DNA of 6,843 nucleotides from Deltaproteobacteria bacterium (lineage in GTDB: Bacteria; Desulfobacterota; DSM-4660; Desulfatiglandales; HGW-15), in NCBI GenBank assembly GCA_016932235.1, contig JAFGDF010000188.1, positions 1-6,843 on the forward strand, read 5' to 3'. The notes beneath the pieces were generated by a model. That model was not told the origin of the DNA, did not search any database, and was given only the letters and a program-made list of their open reading frames with translations. Positions 5,944-6,843 of the stretch are shown here, one piece after another (positions within the stretch are counted from its first letter, which is position 1; the number at the start of each line of letters is the position of its first letter). Both the position numbers and the translations under genes were made by a program.

Positions 5944-6690
5944 TTATATTCTCCCCTTTCTCCTGCTTTTCCGGGCCTCTTCTTTCCAACTCCTCCTCTT
6001 CCTGCCTTTCTCCTTGCGAACCAATGACCTATCCCTGTTTAAATCGAGGATAAATGTCCCACCAAAAAAATCAGGGACCGGTTCCTGTTTTTCACCGGTC
6101 TTTTCTTCTTTTATTTTTATAATCTCCTTTGGAACAGGGGGACCGGAAATAAATTCGGGAGGGATCTCTCCGGCCAGAAAAAGATCTCCGAAGATAAGAA
6201 TGGGTATTCCGGCATCCCGGGCCGAACATGCCCTGACTTCCAGTAAAACACATTTACGGTCTTTTCTTTTCCCTATCCTCTCCGCCATAGCGCGATCCGG
6301 AGACAGGGCATAGTATCTTCCATCTATCGGTCTCAGACCTTTTTCAAGGACAACGGGGTGGGCCCTTCTCCTTACGCCAGTAAACAGGATCCTGGGCGGT
6401 GATTGGTCTCCGTATGTGATATTTTTAAAGCTCCAGCGCCTGTGAACGGCCCTGATGCTGTCTTCCCCGGCCTCAAAACTCTCCCTGTCCTTGCCAAACA
6501 GCACTTCATTTATATTCCCCTGTCCTATATGCCCCCAACCGGGCTCTTCATGGATAGCAGTCAACAGTTCCTTATAACTCACGAAGCCTTCTTCACCGGG
6601 GATCAGGCCGAATTCATAAGGTTTATGACCCAGGATATATATCATCAGGCTGTTCAGGCTGTCGGTTTTTAACCGGTTTTTTTTCGGCAT
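5944..6690 (-). CDS. Divergent Tpt1/KptA (RNA 2'-phosphotransferase)-like protein
   Basis: Tpt1/KptA enzymes use NAD+ to remove an RNA 2'-phosphate. This 248-residue protein keeps their two-part layout. A winged-helix-like N-terminal part (about 11-90) holds SLNSLMIYILGHKPYEFGL, ELLTAI and IRAV; an ADP-ribosyltransferase-like part (about 98-182) holds PPRILFTG, LEKGLRPI, ALSPDRAMAERIGKR, VLLEV and a GEIPPEFI strand end. By manual alignment to yeast Tpt1 and E. coli KptA, the catalytic R-H-R-R set reads G21-H22-S71-G124, with a shifted R125. HGT became TGV (104-106), HVHLS became YYALS, and QGHS became HRRW. A 24-residue tail (225-248) contains 14 Lys/Arg. ATG 6690 is preferred because the upstream TTG (6750) would overlap the neighbouring MFS gene; the ribosome site is weak. 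Activity is doubtful; the fold assignment is fairly sure. Confidence 0.78.
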   Translation of the reverse strand: MPKKNRLKTDSLNSLMIYILGHKPYEFGLIPGEEGFVSYKELLTAIHEEPGWGHIGQGNINEVLFGKDRESFEAGEDSIRAVHRRWSFKNITYGDQSPPRILFTGVRRRAHPVVLEKGLRPIDGRYYALSPDRAMAERIGKRKDRKCVLLEVRACSARDAGIPILIFGDLFLAGEIPPEFISGPPVPKEIIKIKEEKTGEKQEPVPDFFGGTFILDLNRDRSLVRKEKGRKRRSWKEEARKSRRKGRI

Positions 6691-6715
6691 CTTATTCCCA
6701 TTCCTGATATATATT

Positions 6716-6843
6716 CTATTTTTTCGGGTGAACCTTTCCGGGGGCGGCAACCCATATAACCAGCGAAGAGAAGATCATGAAAAGGATTCCAAGGCCGAAG
6801 GCATACTTATAGCTGCCGGTTCGATCGAAAATGGCCCCTCCCA
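6716..6843 (-). CDS. MFS transporter, C-terminal fragment (runs off right edge)
   Basis: On the minus strand an open frame enters from the right edge and ends at TAG (6718-6716), giving 41 complete residues. It starts GGAIFDRTGSYKYAF, followed by a hydrophobic helix (about residues 14-33, GLGILFMIFSSLVIW) and a short basic end, APGKVHPKK. A G-x-I-F-D-x-T-G-S-Y loop followed by one last helix is the typical end of many MFS carriers, including the oxalate/formate-antiporter and monocarboxylate-type groups. The rest lies outside the window, so substrate and subfamily are unknown. It sits 25 nt upstream of the Tpt1-like gene on the same strand, so the two are probably co-transcribed. It is a different protein from the MFS at 4688-5878. 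Confidence 0.72.
   Translation of the reverse strand, partial: GGAIFDRTGSYKYAFGLGILFMIFSSLVIWVAAPGKVHPKK

Noticed and set aside
5930..6313. 127-codon plus-strand open frame opposite the Tpt1-like gene
   Set aside because: It is an antisense shadow: its residues are the complement of the Tpt1-like coding frame, and it has no domain.
6691..6750. 20-residue upstream extension of the Tpt1-like protein from TTG 6750
   Set aside because: It would overlap the end of the neighbouring MFS gene by 35 nt; the ATG at 6690 sits cleanly after that stop.

Overview
The window looks like chromosomal DNA of an anaerobic, Gram-negative bacterium, most likely a Desulfobacterota (old Deltaproteobacteria) or Syntrophales-like lineage. 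This is an inference from gene content: ispG next to proS, a two-[4Fe-4S] NIL-domain ferredoxin, an Fe-S methylthiotransferase, and TTG start codons. There is no rRNA, tRNA, CRISPR array, phage or transposase gene here.

Layout. (1) 1-1443, minus strand: ispG (MEP isoprenoid pathway) is followed by the first 23 codons of proS (prolyl-tRNA synthetase), which runs off the left edge. Between them lie about 300 bp with a short MITE/REP-like palindromic element, small hairpins and a candidate extended -10 promoter for proS. (2) 1444-1711: a divergent control region with a candidate sigma70-type promoter in each direction and an unusual set of alternating palindromes. (3) 1712-4644, plus strand: a compact operon of a class I/II PLP aminotransferase, a NIL-domain dicluster ferredoxin, and mtaB (tRNA t6A37 methylthiotransferase). 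The last two overlap by 8 nt. (4) 4688-5878, plus strand: a 12-helix MFS transporter 43 nt downstream, probably read from the same transcript. (5) 5944-6843, minus strand and convergent: the last 41 residues of a second MFS transporter, then 25 nt later a 248-residue protein with the two-domain layout of Tpt1/KptA RNA 2'-phosphotransferase.

How the genes relate. ispG, the NIL ferredoxin and mtaB all depend on oxygen-sensitive [4Fe-4S] clusters, which fits an anaerobe. The NIL ferredoxin resembles the ferredoxin partner of the anaerobic homocysteine-forming system of methanogens, but its DUF39/COG1900 partner is not in view.

The most noteworthy item is the Tpt1/KptA-like protein at 5944-6690. 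By manual alignment the fold is recognisable, but three of the four catalytic Arg-His-Arg-Arg residues and several NAD-contact positions are replaced, and it has an added, very basic C-terminal tail. It may be a repurposed or inactive member of the ADP-ribosyltransferase-like family.
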